A program made the position numbers and the translations under genes. The notes beneath the pieces are model-generated. The model did no database searches. It was given only the letters and a program-made list of their open reading frames with translations, and was not told the origin of the DNA. From Candidatus Omnitrophota bacterium (GTDB lineage Bacteria; Omnitrophota; Omnitrophia; Omnitrophales; Danuiimicrobiaceae), in NCBI GenBank assembly GCA_016206815.1, contig JACQQT010000006.1, positions 1 through 14,662 of the forward strand: a stretch of DNA of 14,662 nt, in the 5' to 3' direction. Below are positions 1 to 7,547 of the stretch, one piece after another (the first letter of the stretch is position 1; every line of letters starts with the position of its first letter).

Positions 1-137
1 AGTTGAAGCGCTTCCGCGTGACGAGTTTGTTTGACGGTTCAGCGGAAACTTTTTCGGTGCAGCACGATCAGGCGGTTTTTAGCCCGGAAATTCCGAGGAA
101 AGACGGCCGCATTTTTGAAATCAAGCCGGTTTCATAA
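1..137 (+). CDS. C-terminal end of an unidentified protein (partial)
   Basis: An open frame enters from the left edge (first full codon at 3) and ends with TAA at 135-137, giving 44 visible residues. The tail alternates hydrophobic and charged residues (for example AVFSPEIPRKDGRIFEIKPVS minus its ends), which suggests a beta-strand-rich C-terminal domain. Endings of the form RIFEIKP occur in the terminal beta-sandwich of some glycoside hydrolases, but this is only a resemblance and I cannot name the family. There is no start and no motif to test. It is oriented like the following ATPase gene, but a promoter lies between them, so they are probably separate transcription units. Confidence 0.5.
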   Translation, partial: LKRFRVTSLFDGSAETFSVQHDQAVFSPEIPRKDGRIFEIKPVS

Positions 138-139
138 CG

Positions 140-156
140 CGAACACCGGGTGTTCG
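140..156. repeat. Perfect 17-bp palindrome between the upstream gene and the ATPase promoter
   Basis: CGAACACC and GGTGTTCG are exact reverse complements around a single central G. The element begins 3 bases after the upstream stop codon and ends 8 bases before the -35 box at 164. As RNA it could form about 7 pairs with a 3-base loop, but no T-run follows, so it is a poor intrinsic terminator. A protein-binding operator upstream of the promoter is an alternative reading. Confidence 0.45.
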
Positions 157-163
157 ATTACAG

Positions 164-192
164 TTGTCAAACCTAAAAGGTTTCGATATAAT
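164..192 (+). promoter_or_regulatory. Sigma70-type promoter of the exeA-gspB pair
   Basis: TTGTCA (164-169) and TATAAT (187-192) are separated by 17 bases, one mismatch from the full consensus. The predicted transcription start is near 199, giving a leader of about 16 bases before the ATG at 216, with no recognisable Shine-Dalgarno. The spacer contains the perfect dyad AAACCT-aaa-AGGTTT (169-183), a candidate operator. Confidence 0.75.
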
Positions 193-215
193 CACTTATA
201 AAATCCTTCCCCCAC

Positions 216-1037
216 ATGTATAACGAGTATTTCGGATTCAAAGAAGCTCCGTTTAACGTGACTCCCGACCCGCGGTTTATTTTCTTCAGCCCAAAGCACC
301 TCGACGCTTTCTCCTGTTTGCTATACGGAATTGAATCCAGAAAGGGTTTTATCCAAATTACGGGGGAAATAGGAGCGGGGAAGACCACACTTTGCCGAGC
401 CGCTTTAGACAAGTTTAAAAATACGCGCACTCACACAGCGCTTATTTTAAACCCTAGACTTTCTGAACTTCACTTGCTTCACACGATCGCAGAGGACTTC
501 GGGATTGCGTTAAAGGCAAAAAATAAGAAGGAATGCTTCGATGGTCTCAATCGGTTTTTGCTCGAGGAATTCCACAAAGAATACAACACAGTTTTGATTG
601 TGGATGAAGCACAAGATTTGACCCCCAAAACGCTTGAGCAAGTACGTCTTCTTTCAAATTTAGAAACCAGCCGTGAGAAGTTGCTTCAAATTGTATTGGT
701 GGGCCAACCGGAACTTCGGGAAACGTTAAATCATCCATCGTTAGCTCAACTAAGGCAACGCATTAATATCCGTTTTCATTTGACTGCGTTAGATCGGAGC
801 GAGACCGAGCAATGTATTTTACATCGATTAAAAGTAGCCGGTTTGGTGGATAGATCAAGTCCATTTTTGCCGGATGCTATTGAATTTATTTATCAACAAT
901 CCAAAGGGGTTCCGCGCGTCATTAACAAACTTTGCGATGTGTCGCTCCTGGCTGCTTATGCCCGCAGTGTCAAATCCGTGGATTCAAAATTAGCAGAGGA
1001 AGCATTCTGCGAATCAGAAGGAGTTGCCGTGGCATGA
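216..1037 (+). CDS. exeA: ExeA/GspA-like AAA+ ATPase
   Basis: A 273-residue P-loop ATPase of the ExeA (GspA) family. The N-terminus MYNEYFGFKEAPFNVTPDPR is the family signature. Walker A is GEIGAGKTT (50-58), Walker B is VLIVDEAQ (126-133), a sensor-1-like strand is VLVGQPEL (160-167) and an arginine-finger-like QLRQRI is at 178-183. Known ExeA proteins pair with GspB/ExeB at the inner membrane and help assemble the type II secretion secretin through the cell wall. Here only the cytoplasmic AAA module is present; the C-terminal peptidoglycan-binding extension of Aeromonas ExeA is absent, as in many shorter homologues. The stop overlaps the next start (ATGA), so translation is probably coupled. 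A strong promoter sits 24 bases upstream, but no ribosome binding site is visible. No other type II secretion gene is in the window. Confidence 0.88.
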   Translation: MYNEYFGFKEAPFNVTPDPRFIFFSPKHLDAFSCLLYGIESRKGFIQITGEIGAGKTTLCRAALDKFKNTRTHTALILNPRLSELHLLHTIAEDFGIALKAKNKKECFDGLNRFLLEEFHKEYNTVLIVDEAQDLTPKTLEQVRLLSNLETSREKLLQIVLVGQPELRETLNHPSLAQLRQRINIRFHLTALDRSETEQCILHRLKVAGLVDRSSPFLPDAIEFIYQQSKGVPRVINKLCDVSLLAAYARSVKSVDSKLAEEAFCESEGVAVA

Positions 1038-1588
1038 GTATTATTACGGATGCCCTGAAAAAAGCGGAACGAGAAAGAGAGGCAAAGGCCAAGACCGCCC
1101 GGGAAGAAGCCGAGTCGGTTTTGGTGGAAGAAGAAAAGACAGTCGATGCTTTTTTGGAAAGCGTAGCAGCTCCGAGCGCCGAACTTTCTTTTACAAAGGC
1201 TGACGCAGCTATTTCCCCTCAGCGTGTACCCCCCTCTTTTTTTACGGGCAAGGATTTGTGGGTGATTTTAGGAATCGTTTCTCTATGCTTTTTGGGTTTG
1301 TGGGTTGTGTCGCGCGCACCATTGGTCAGCGGACATTTTTCGTTTCCCTGGCGCCTGTTTCAAACAACAGGAATTTCGAAAGTCGCTTCTTCGGCAAGGT
1401 CTCAGGGCGTCCAGCTGCCCTACGTGTTGTCCGGTATTTCGGCCTCTGGCGCCAAACCGTATGCGATTGTGAATGGTATCATTGTAGAACAGGGGCATTC
1501 CATTAACGGAGCTTATGTGAAAGAAATTCAGAATCAGGAAGTGGTTCTAGAAACAAGAGCTGGTGAAATCCGTTTGAAACTTCCGTAG
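1034..1588 (+). CDS. GspB-like type II secretion accessory membrane protein
   Basis: A 184-residue bitopic inner-membrane protein. The start at 1034 overlaps the ATPase stop by four bases and has AAGGAG at 1018-1023. A longer frame from 932 is rejected because the family N-terminus is MSIITDALKKAEREREAK. A charged cytoplasmic helix (about 5-35) precedes one membrane segment at about 74-93 (DLWVILGIVSLCFLGLWVV). A spacer leads to a C-terminal domain (about 128-184) with the pattern LSGI...KPYAIVNG...G..I.GAYVKEI, typical of the GspB/PilP-like periplasmic domain. GspB partners ExeA in secretin assembly. Domain order, overlap and neighbour support the call; the exact secretion or pilus machine served cannot be told from this window. 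Confidence 0.85.
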   Translation: MSIITDALKKAEREREAKAKTAREEAESVLVEEEKTVDAFLESVAAPSAELSFTKADAAISPQRVPPSFFTGKDLWVILGIVSLCFLGLWVVSRAPLVSGHFSFPWRLFQTTGISKVASSARSQGVQLPYVLSGISASGAKPYAIVNGIIVEQGHSINGAYVKEIQNQEVVLETRAGEIRLKLP

Positions 1589-1675
1589 CCGTTTTTAGTT
1601 TCCATCCTTTTCTCCCGCCCAAATTAAATTTCGTCGAGTCATTTGAATAAAACTTTCTGTTACCAAAATCGCATC

Positions 1676-1777
1676 GTGATTACCTTAGCCCTTATTCTGT
1701 TTCTTTTGGTTACCGTCCGGTACTTGAAGAAACAGATAGATCACTTCGCTTATGTCGAATTGTATCGTATCACCTGA
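1676..1777 (+). CDS. Possible small single-span membrane protein overlapping the comEC start
   Basis: A 33-codon frame starts with GTG at 1676 (44 codons if the TTG at 1643 is used) and ends with TGA at 1775-1777, inside the first codons of comEC in another frame. It encodes a hydrophobic helix (ITLALILFLLVTV) followed by a basic patch (RYLKKQ). Neither start has a convincing ribosome binding site. It might be a leader peptide coupling translation into comEC, which also lacks a clear Shine-Dalgarno, or a chance open frame. The 163-base gap between gspB and comEC (1589-1751) otherwise shows nothing I can support: no terminator and no good promoter. Confidence 0.22.
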   Translation: MITLALILFLLVTVRYLKKQIDHFAYVELYRIT

Positions 1778-4235
1778 CCCAACGTTAGTTCGAAAAAGAC
1801 GGTGGTTGTTCATCTCTCCGCTTTTTGTACTTTCCTCGAGCTTTGCTTTTGGAATTTTGACGGCTCAATTCACTCATTTTTCTTTTTTGGCAGCAGCAGC
1901 GGCTACTTTTTTGATTTGGATCACGGGACATTTTTTAACCGGAAGAGTTTCTTTTATTCCTTGGAGCGTGCTGATCTTTTTCTTGCTTGGGATGCTTTAC
2001 GGTGCAAACGAACGCGTTTTTGCCCGCCATGACCTCGGACTTTCCGGACCCACCGGGCCGCTCGTGCTGGAAGGCGTTGTGGAGAGCGTGCCCGAGGCGG
2101 TGACGAAAGGGAAAAAAGAGACCGTTTCTTTTGTTCTGAAATCGGATAATTTTTTTAAAAACGGCCGAGTTTACGAAACAACAGGTTGGGTTCAGGTCTT
2201 CCTCTACAATCCCGGTCGTACGATTCGTTTTGGTGATCGTTTGAGACTTAAGGGAGTGCTCGAAGTTCCGAAAGAAAAAAGGAACCCGCATGTTTTTGAT
2301 TATGCCGACTATCTCGCGAAGAATGGGATCTATCACGTTTTTCGCGGGATCGGCCGCTTTTCTATTCTGAAACAACTTAAGGATGATAAAAACCAACCCC
2401 TTTTGGCATTCAATGAGTTTCGTGTTTTTTTGAGGGATCGTCTCAAGAAATTGCTCCCTTCGCCTTATCATGAACTGGCGAGCGCTCTTTTGCTGGGGTT
2501 CCGCAAAGAAATTTCCCAAGATCTTCGGGATAGGTTTGTCAAAACAGGAACGGCTCATTTGCTTGCGATTAGCGGTTTGCATGTGTCTGCCATTGGAGGT
2601 CTTTTGTATTTTTTGCTGACTTTATTGGGGATACCAAGAACGGCCAATTTATCACTGACGGCTGTTTTTATTTCCATTTATGCGGTTTTGGCGGGCGCCA
2701 ACATTCCGGTTCTTCGCGCAACCATCATGGGGACGGTGATGTTGTTGGGGCTTTTGCTGGGGCAGGAACGGAACGCAAAAAGTGCTTTTTTCTTTGCCTT
2801 GGTGCTCATTTTGGCGCAGGATCCGAAAGCTGTTTTTCTCGCTTCCTTTCAATTGTCTTTTATCGCCATCGCATCGCTTATTTTCATTTTACCGAAGCTG
2901 AATGAATGTTTTTCGATCAAATCAGTTGGTGACGCTGCCCATTCAATTTCGGCTCAAGGGGGAGGACGACCCCCTTTTTTATTTCGCGGGTTTCGCCGTT
3001 TGCAAAATGCGCTTTATCATTCATTTCTGGCCTCCCTTGCGGTTACGCTTGGCATGTTTCCGTTCTTGGTTTTCTATTTTAACCTTTTTTCAGTGGTTGG
3101 ATTTCTGGCTAACCTCATTGTGATTCCTATCTGCACGATGGCGATTGCCGCGTCGTTTCTCGTGTTGATCACCGACTTGATCGTCTCACCGCTTGCGAGC
3201 TTCTTGGCGCCTTTGGCTATTGCCATATTTCGTTTTAAAATTTGGCTGATCTACTTGTTTAGCGAAATTCCATTCGGTTATTTTTATCTTCCCCGCCTTC
3301 CATGGCTGGTTTTGGCGCTTTATTACGGCGCTTTGGTCGGTTGGTTGAGCTTGTCGCACCGTCCGGTATGGGTTTGGTTTCGCTGGGTTTGTTTCGCGTT
3401 GATAAGTTACGTTTTTCTTAGCTTTTTCTTTGCCTCCCAGTCAAGTTCGCTGCGGCTTGTTTTTTTTGATTTGGGAAAGTCAGATTGTGTGTTCGTACAC
3501 TTTTCAAACGGTTCCCGATGTTTGATCAATACGGGTCGCCGCTATCCCAATGATGAAGCCTATTGGGTGCTTCGCCCTTTTTTGATGGGCTCCGGGATTC
3601 AAAAAATAGACAGTGTTATCTTAACCCAGGTGAGCGCGAAAACGGCAGGGGGTTTTCTCACGTTGAAGTATCACGTCCGATTTCAAGACGTTTGGGTGCC
3701 AAGCGGTGCAGCCGCCTCGAAACTCCGCAAATATTTGAATCCCGAGGCGTTTCGGAAACCTCGGATTCAATTGATTTCCTCAGGCGAACGTCTTCAGTTT
3801 GGTTCGAAATCAGATGCTTATGTTCAAGTGCTGGCGTTATCAGCCGGGGAAATAGGGGCGCTTCGGATTGTAGACGGCAGCCAAAAGATTTTACTTATTT
3901 TTTCATGGAAAAGGGAAGTGTTGCAGCAGTTGTCCGGATTAACCGACTGGGATTACAACGGTCTTTATTTGCCGCATGATGATGTTGCGATATCTGAAGA
4001 TGAGCGCAACCTTCTTCAACATTTATCGCCTGCTTATGTGATTTCAAACCAAAGGGATAGCATAAAAAACACTCTTGTTAAACTCCAATCTCTAATTCAC
4101 GGCGAGGTTCTTTCCGTGGGAGAAAAAGGCGCCGTTGAATTATTCTGTCACCCAAACGGTTGGGCCGCTCGGACTTACCGAAAGCCACGATTTCAGCCGT
4201 GGTTACCACCCAATATGCAGACGATTATAAACTGA
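1752..4235 (+). CDS. comEC: ComEC/Rec2-family DNA uptake channel protein
   Basis: An 827-residue polytopic membrane protein of the ComEC family, the channel carrying single-stranded DNA across the cytoplasmic membrane in natural transformation. N-terminal membrane helices (about 20-85) are followed by an OB-fold-like DUF4131 region (about 100-205). The Competence domain (about 235-530) contains the signature AHLLAISGLHV (268-278). After further helices up to about 560 comes a metallo-beta-lactamase-like domain (about 568-805). The domain's framing motifs survive as FFDLGKSDCVFV (571-582, usually LDVGQGD) and LINTG (591-595). The metal site is gone: where active homologues have SHxDxDHxGG, this protein has TQVSAKTAGG (625-634). 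A nuclease role is therefore unlikely; DNA binding or structure is possible. There is no clear Shine-Dalgarno before 1752. An internal terminator-like hairpin lies at codons 402-410. Confidence 0.9.
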   Translation: MSNCIVSPDPTLVRKRRWLFISPLFVLSSSFAFGILTAQFTHFSFLAAAAATFLIWITGHFLTGRVSFIPWSVLIFFLLGMLYGANERVFARHDLGLSGPTGPLVLEGVVESVPEAVTKGKKETVSFVLKSDNFFKNGRVYETTGWVQVFLYNPGRTIRFGDRLRLKGVLEVPKEKRNPHVFDYADYLAKNGIYHVFRGIGRFSILKQLKDDKNQPLLAFNEFRVFLRDRLKKLLPSPYHELASALLLGFRKEISQDLRDRFVKTGTAHLLAISGLHVSAIGGLLYFLLTLLGIPRTANLSLTAVFISIYAVLAGANIPVLRATIMGTVMLLGLLLGQERNAKSAFFFALVLILAQDPKAVFLASFQLSFIAIASLIFILPKLNECFSIKSVGDAAHSISAQGGGRPPFLFRGFRRLQNALYHSFLASLAVTLGMFPFLVFYFNLFSVVGFLANLIVIPICTMAIAASFLVLITDLIVSPLASFLAPLAIAIFRFKIWLIYLFSEIPFGYFYLPRLPWLVLALYYGALVGWLSLSHRPVWVWFRWVCFALISYVFLSFFFASQSSSLRLVFFDLGKSDCVFVHFSNGSRCLINTGRRYPNDEAYWVLRPFLMGSGIQKIDSVILTQVSAKTAGGFLTLKYHVRFQDVWVPSGAAASKLRKYLNPEAFRKPRIQLISSGERLQFGSKSDAYVQVLALSAGEIGALRIVDGSQKILLIFSWKREVLQQLSGLTDWDYNGLYLPHDDVAISEDERNLLQHLSPAYVISNQRDSIKNTLVKLQSLIHGEVLSVGEKGAVELFCHPNGWAARTYRKPRFQPWLPPNMQTIIN
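2956..2984 (+). terminator. Terminator-like hairpin inside comEC
   Basis: AAGGGGG (2956-2962) can pair with CCCCCTT (2970-2976) around a 7-base loop, and TTTTTT (2975-2980) followed by ATTT completes the intrinsic terminator pattern on the sense strand. It encodes about QGGGRPPFLF in a hydrophilic loop between membrane helices of ComEC. During active translation ribosomes would mask it; untranslated transcripts could stop here. Chance GC clustering in a loop, or a small inserted palindromic element, are alternatives. Confidence 0.35.
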
Positions 4236-4255
4236 CCGCTTGGCTCCGGATGAGG

Positions 4256-4284
4256 TTGACATTTTGATGCCGCGGTGGTATATT
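4256..4284 (+). promoter_or_regulatory. Sigma70-type promoter of the bamD-like/lptE/holA operon
   Basis: TTGACA (4256-4261, perfect consensus) and TATATT (4279-4284) are spaced by 17 bases. The predicted start is near 4291, inside the left arm of a perfect hairpin. The leader to the ATG at 4352 is about 60 bases. It begins 20 bases after the comEC stop and separates comEC from the envelope genes. Confidence 0.75.
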
Positions 4285-4287
4285 TTA

Positions 4288-4309
4288 CGAAATGCTGAAT
4301 GGCATTTCG
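4288..4309 (+). repeat. Perfect 8-bp inverted repeat at the predicted transcription start
   Basis: CGAAATGC (4288-4295) and GCATTTCG (4302-4309) flank the 6-base loop TGAATG. The element starts 3 bases after the -10 box, so it would be either an operator covering the start site or a hairpin at the extreme 5' end of the mRNA. No T-run follows, so it is not an intrinsic terminator. Confidence 0.6.
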
Positions 4310-4351
4310 ATATAAGTCCTTAAGAAAGAAGAGGTTATAAAACCCACCTGT

Positions 4352-7300
4352 ATGCAAACTAAGCGTTCTCTTTGTCTGATCGCTATTCTTGTCCTCACCG
4401 TTTTTGTTTCTCCCGCTCAAGCCTATTGGATTTGGTCGCCTGCTGAAGGGAAATTTGTCACCGTAGACTTTACCGAGACCCAGAGAGGCGCCAAGCAGGC
4501 AGTGAATGAGCAGTTTGAGGCCGCCCTCAAATTGCAAGAGACCGGCGGAGGAGAAGAAGGGATTAAAGAGCTGAAGCGGTTGGTTCAGCAATATCCGGAT
4601 TCTGCTTACGCTCCCGAAGCCCAATATTTGATCGCTATTTCCTACGAGAAACAAGAAAAGCCCATCCAAGCCGCTCAGGAGTTTCAAAAATTGATCCGTG
4701 ATTTTCCGCGCACTCAGCGGGTGGATCAAGCCACGGAACACTTGTTCACAATTGGAAATTTATTTTTAACCGGCCAGAAACAAAAACTCCTGGGCGTTTC
4801 GATTATTCCGGTTCTTTCAAAAGCAGCGGATATTTTTAAATTTATCATCGAACAAGCGCCTTACGGGCCCTATGGAGACCAAGCCCAGCTTCGGCTTGGC
4901 ATCGCTTATCGAAAAATGGGAAATTATGATGAGGCCGTGCAAGCCTTTCAGGCAGTGATTGAAAATTATCCCACGAGCGCTTTGTTAGATGAAGTTCACT
5001 ACCAGCTTGCCGAGACGTCGTATGAGTTCTCCCAGAACGCAAGCCGTGACCAGCGCACGTTGACTCAAGCGGGAACCTACCTGAAAGAATTCATCAAGCA
5101 ATACAGCACGAGTACGCTTGCCGAGCGCGCGCGCATTCTCAAGCAACAGTTGGACGATCAGGACGCGGAGAAAAATTACCAAATCGGGCTTTACTATGAG
5201 AAGGAAGGATTCATCGAAAGCGCGATGATTTATTACGAAGATGTGGCAAATCGTTATCCGGAGGCAACCTTTGGGAAAAAGGCTGCCGACCGGTTTCAAG
5301 CCCTGAATTCTCCGGCGCTTGCCATGGCAAAAGGCGAAGGAGCCATCCAACAGCGCCTTGCGGAAGTGCGTTCGATGTTGGAAGCAATGGACAAAGAAGA
5401 ACAGAAGAAGAGCGCAGCCGGCCAGGCGCTTCCGGAAACCGGGCAAATACGCGAGCAGCTGGAGGCAGAATTCACATCTTTAACCATGACTCAAAAACGT
5501 TTTCAGGAGGATACCCGGGAGAAATTTGATTCCCGTTTTCAAGCCCTCCGCGAGCGGGAAAAGAACCTGCGCGATAAGTTGAAGACATTGAGCAACCGCA
5601 AGAAACAAATGCAAGACAATCCTTCCCCGGAATTGGAGATGGTGTTCCAAAAGTGGGAAGTTTCTCTTTTTCAAGAACAGCAGGAGCTTGCCCGTGAACG
5701 GGCGACTCTGGAATCGTTGGGCCTGAAATTTCAAGCCGGATGGTCCCGCTGGTTCAACTGGGTTCCGTTTGTAGGAGCTCCGGGCCTCCCTTCCGGCGAT
5801 CGATTAATTGAATACAAGGAAGAGAAGTGGGAAAAATTAGAACAGGAAAGGGCTGAATTAAGCGAGAAGCGCGAAGCGGAAGAAAAAGCGCTTGATGCAA
5901 TTGATGTTGAGATTCAAACGTTGAATCAAAAAGAGTTCGAAATTGCAAAGACGTTGCCTCTCTTTCAGGAATTGCTTCCCCAGGATTTAAAACAGCAGGG
6001 AGCTCTGCTGGATCAGAAGCGGTTCCAATGGAATGAATCCGTTCAAGCATTTGAGCAGGCTAAAAAAGAATATGAAACGCATTACGGAAATGAATTTCTC
6101 AAAACGCTGACCCTCCAATCCCGGGATCGCGATTCCCGTTTGAAATCTGTACAACAGCTGATTTCAAGCGGAGCCAATTTGGAGGAAACATTAGCCAGCT
6201 TGCAAAAACAAAAGTCTGATTTGGGTGAGTTATGGTTGGCCCGGAAGGAAAGGCTGAATACGATGGCGAGCGCGTTTCAAGCAACGCAGGAGAAACAACC
6301 CATTCCGACTCAGGAAGCCGTTGATTCTTCAGCGCCATTTACCGGAGAGTCGCGCGCCCAGGAAATCCGGCTTTTTCGGAAACGAATCAAGTACGTGGAA
6401 CGGGAAATCAGGACTCGTATGGATCAGATTCAAGACTGGCAGCGTGAGAACGCAAAACGAATTGATGAGTTGGAACGCTTGCTTCATGCAGACAAGAGCG
6501 ACGCCGCTTCAAAAGTTTTAACGCCGATTGCCGGCACCTACAAACTTGCGAAAGCATTTGTCTTCGGGCTTCCGCATCGTGAACGTGAACTCGTGGAAGA
6601 AGCGGATGAAAACCTCAAGCAGGGCCAGGTTGCCGGACTGACGTCCAAACAATTGGACGACGTCCGTGAGTTGAAAGAGGAGATCGAACTTCAAAGTATT
6701 TTAATCCAAGGCCGAGCAGAAGAGATTTCTGAGCTGAACGGGCGTTTAGATGAGCTCGAGAAACAAGCAAGGATCATTCCGGGATTTGCTTATCAATCTT
6801 TATTGGTAGAGAGAATCCCGGCTGACCTTGATTATTCGGTAACGAGTGCACGCGAACTTTTGGGAGGAGAAAGAGAAGAAATTTTTGCGGAGCGGATAAA
6901 TCGCGAGACGCTTGAGTTGAAAAAAATGGAAGAAGAACTGAAAAACCTTGACCAAAAGATCAGCGATGTCAGTCAGGCGATGGAACCATCCCAACCCTCA
7001 TCCCCCACGGTTCCGACCGTCCTCCCGTTTATCGGAGGGGATGCGGAAACCATGCCTACGCCTGCTCAAATCGACCCTTCGGATGAAGAGCGAAAGCAGA
7101 TGGAATCAAAGCTTCTGGGTATGAAATCAGAATTGGATCAAGCCGGGGCTCAATACGAGGCCGAGGTTTCGGCTTATGACCAAACGGTTTTGACGTGGTA
7201 TCAAACCGAAGCCCGCGAACAGTTGACGGCCGTCTTTCCGGCGGAAGGGATTGCCGTGATTGAACAGGAAAAGAGTTTGGGGATTCAGAGAGAAGAAACA

Positions 7301-7525
7301 GAAAAGTCATTGGTTGAGCTCAAACATCAAGAGCGTGAGGCGGCTCGATCTCAAATGGCTTTTTTAGATCGAAAGTTAGGCGTACTTGAAAAGCGTTTTT
7401 CACGTTTGAAAGGTACGTCTGAGCCCGGCTATCGCGTTTTGCGTGATGAAATCGATCAGTTGGGAACGAAACGCAATACCTTGATCCGCGAAATTTCATA
7501 TTTAGAAACCAACCTCCAAAGATAA
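4352..7525 (+). CDS. BamD-like TPR protein with long coiled-coil extension
   Basis: A 1057-residue exported protein. The signal peptide (1-24) ends in a signal peptidase I-like AQA before YWIWSP; there is no lipobox cysteine, unlike ordinary BamD lipoproteins. Residues about 50-315 form four or five TPR-like helical repeats with the AIENYP, EFQKLIRDFP and YEDVANRYP endings seen in BamD/YfiO and YbgF proteins of outer-membrane assembly. Residues about 330-1057 are rich in Glu, Lys, Gln and Arg with heptad character: long coiled-coil stretches broken by hinge segments at about 463-482 (aromatic, WSRWFNWVPFVG), 720-742 (LTPIAG...AFVFGLP) and 876-908 (Pro-rich, VLPFIGG). BamD is normally about 250 residues, so the extension is unusual. 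GAGG at 4331-4334 is rather distant (17 bases) from the ATG. It is followed after 22 bases by lptE, supporting an outer-membrane assembly role. TPR scaffold with envelope-spanning coil is my inference; the family of the coil is not recognised. Confidence 0.72.
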   Translation: MQTKRSLCLIAILVLTVFVSPAQAYWIWSPAEGKFVTVDFTETQRGAKQAVNEQFEAALKLQETGGGEEGIKELKRLVQQYPDSAYAPEAQYLIAISYEKQEKPIQAAQEFQKLIRDFPRTQRVDQATEHLFTIGNLFLTGQKQKLLGVSIIPVLSKAADIFKFIIEQAPYGPYGDQAQLRLGIAYRKMGNYDEAVQAFQAVIENYPTSALLDEVHYQLAETSYEFSQNASRDQRTLTQAGTYLKEFIKQYSTSTLAERARILKQQLDDQDAEKNYQIGLYYEKEGFIESAMIYYEDVANRYPEATFGKKAADRFQALNSPALAMAKGEGAIQQRLAEVRSMLEAMDKEEQKKSAAGQALPETGQIREQLEAEFTSLTMTQKRFQEDTREKFDSRFQALREREKNLRDKLKTLSNRKKQMQDNPSPELEMVFQKWEVSLFQEQQELARERATLESLGLKFQAGWSRWFNWVPFVGAPGLPSGDRLIEYKEEKWEKLEQERAELSEKREAEEKALDAIDVEIQTLNQKEFEIAKTLPLFQELLPQDLKQQGALLDQKRFQWNESVQAFEQAKKEYETHYGNEFLKTLTLQSRDRDSRLKSVQQLISSGANLEETLASLQKQKSDLGELWLARKERLNTMASAFQATQEKQPIPTQEAVDSSAPFTGESRAQEIRLFRKRIKYVEREIRTRMDQIQDWQRENAKRIDELERLLHADKSDAASKVLTPIAGTYKLAKAFVFGLPHRERELVEEADENLKQGQVAGLTSKQLDDVRELKEEIELQSILIQGRAEEISELNGRLDELEKQARIIPGFAYQSLLVERIPADLDYSVTSARELLGGEREEIFAERINRETLELKKMEEELKNLDQKISDVSQAMEPSQPSSPTVPTVLPFIGGDAETMPTPAQIDPSDEERKQMESKLLGMKSELDQAGAQYEAEVSAYDQTVLTWYQTEAREQLTAVFPAEGIAVIEQEKSLGIQREETEKSLVELKHQEREAARSQMAFLDRKLGVLEKRFSRLKGTSEPGYRVLRDEIDQLGTKRNTLIREISYLETNLQR

Positions 7526-7547
7526 ACCTGATATAGGCGACAGGCGC

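Noticed and set aside
932..1033. Upstream in-frame extension of the GspB-like protein
   Set aside because: It lies entirely within the ATPase gene, gives non-family sequence, and the ATG at 1034 has a good ribosome binding site and the family N-terminus.
1711..1722. Palindrome TACCG-TC-CGGTA upstream of comEC
   Set aside because: Only 5-bp arms with no promoter or T-run nearby; expected by chance in a sequence this size.
4193..4741. Long minus-strand open frame across the comEC/bamD-like boundary
   Set aside because: It has no family resemblance, reads through the strong plus-strand promoter, and is explained as the antisense shadow of real genes, as are the other antisense frames in the window.
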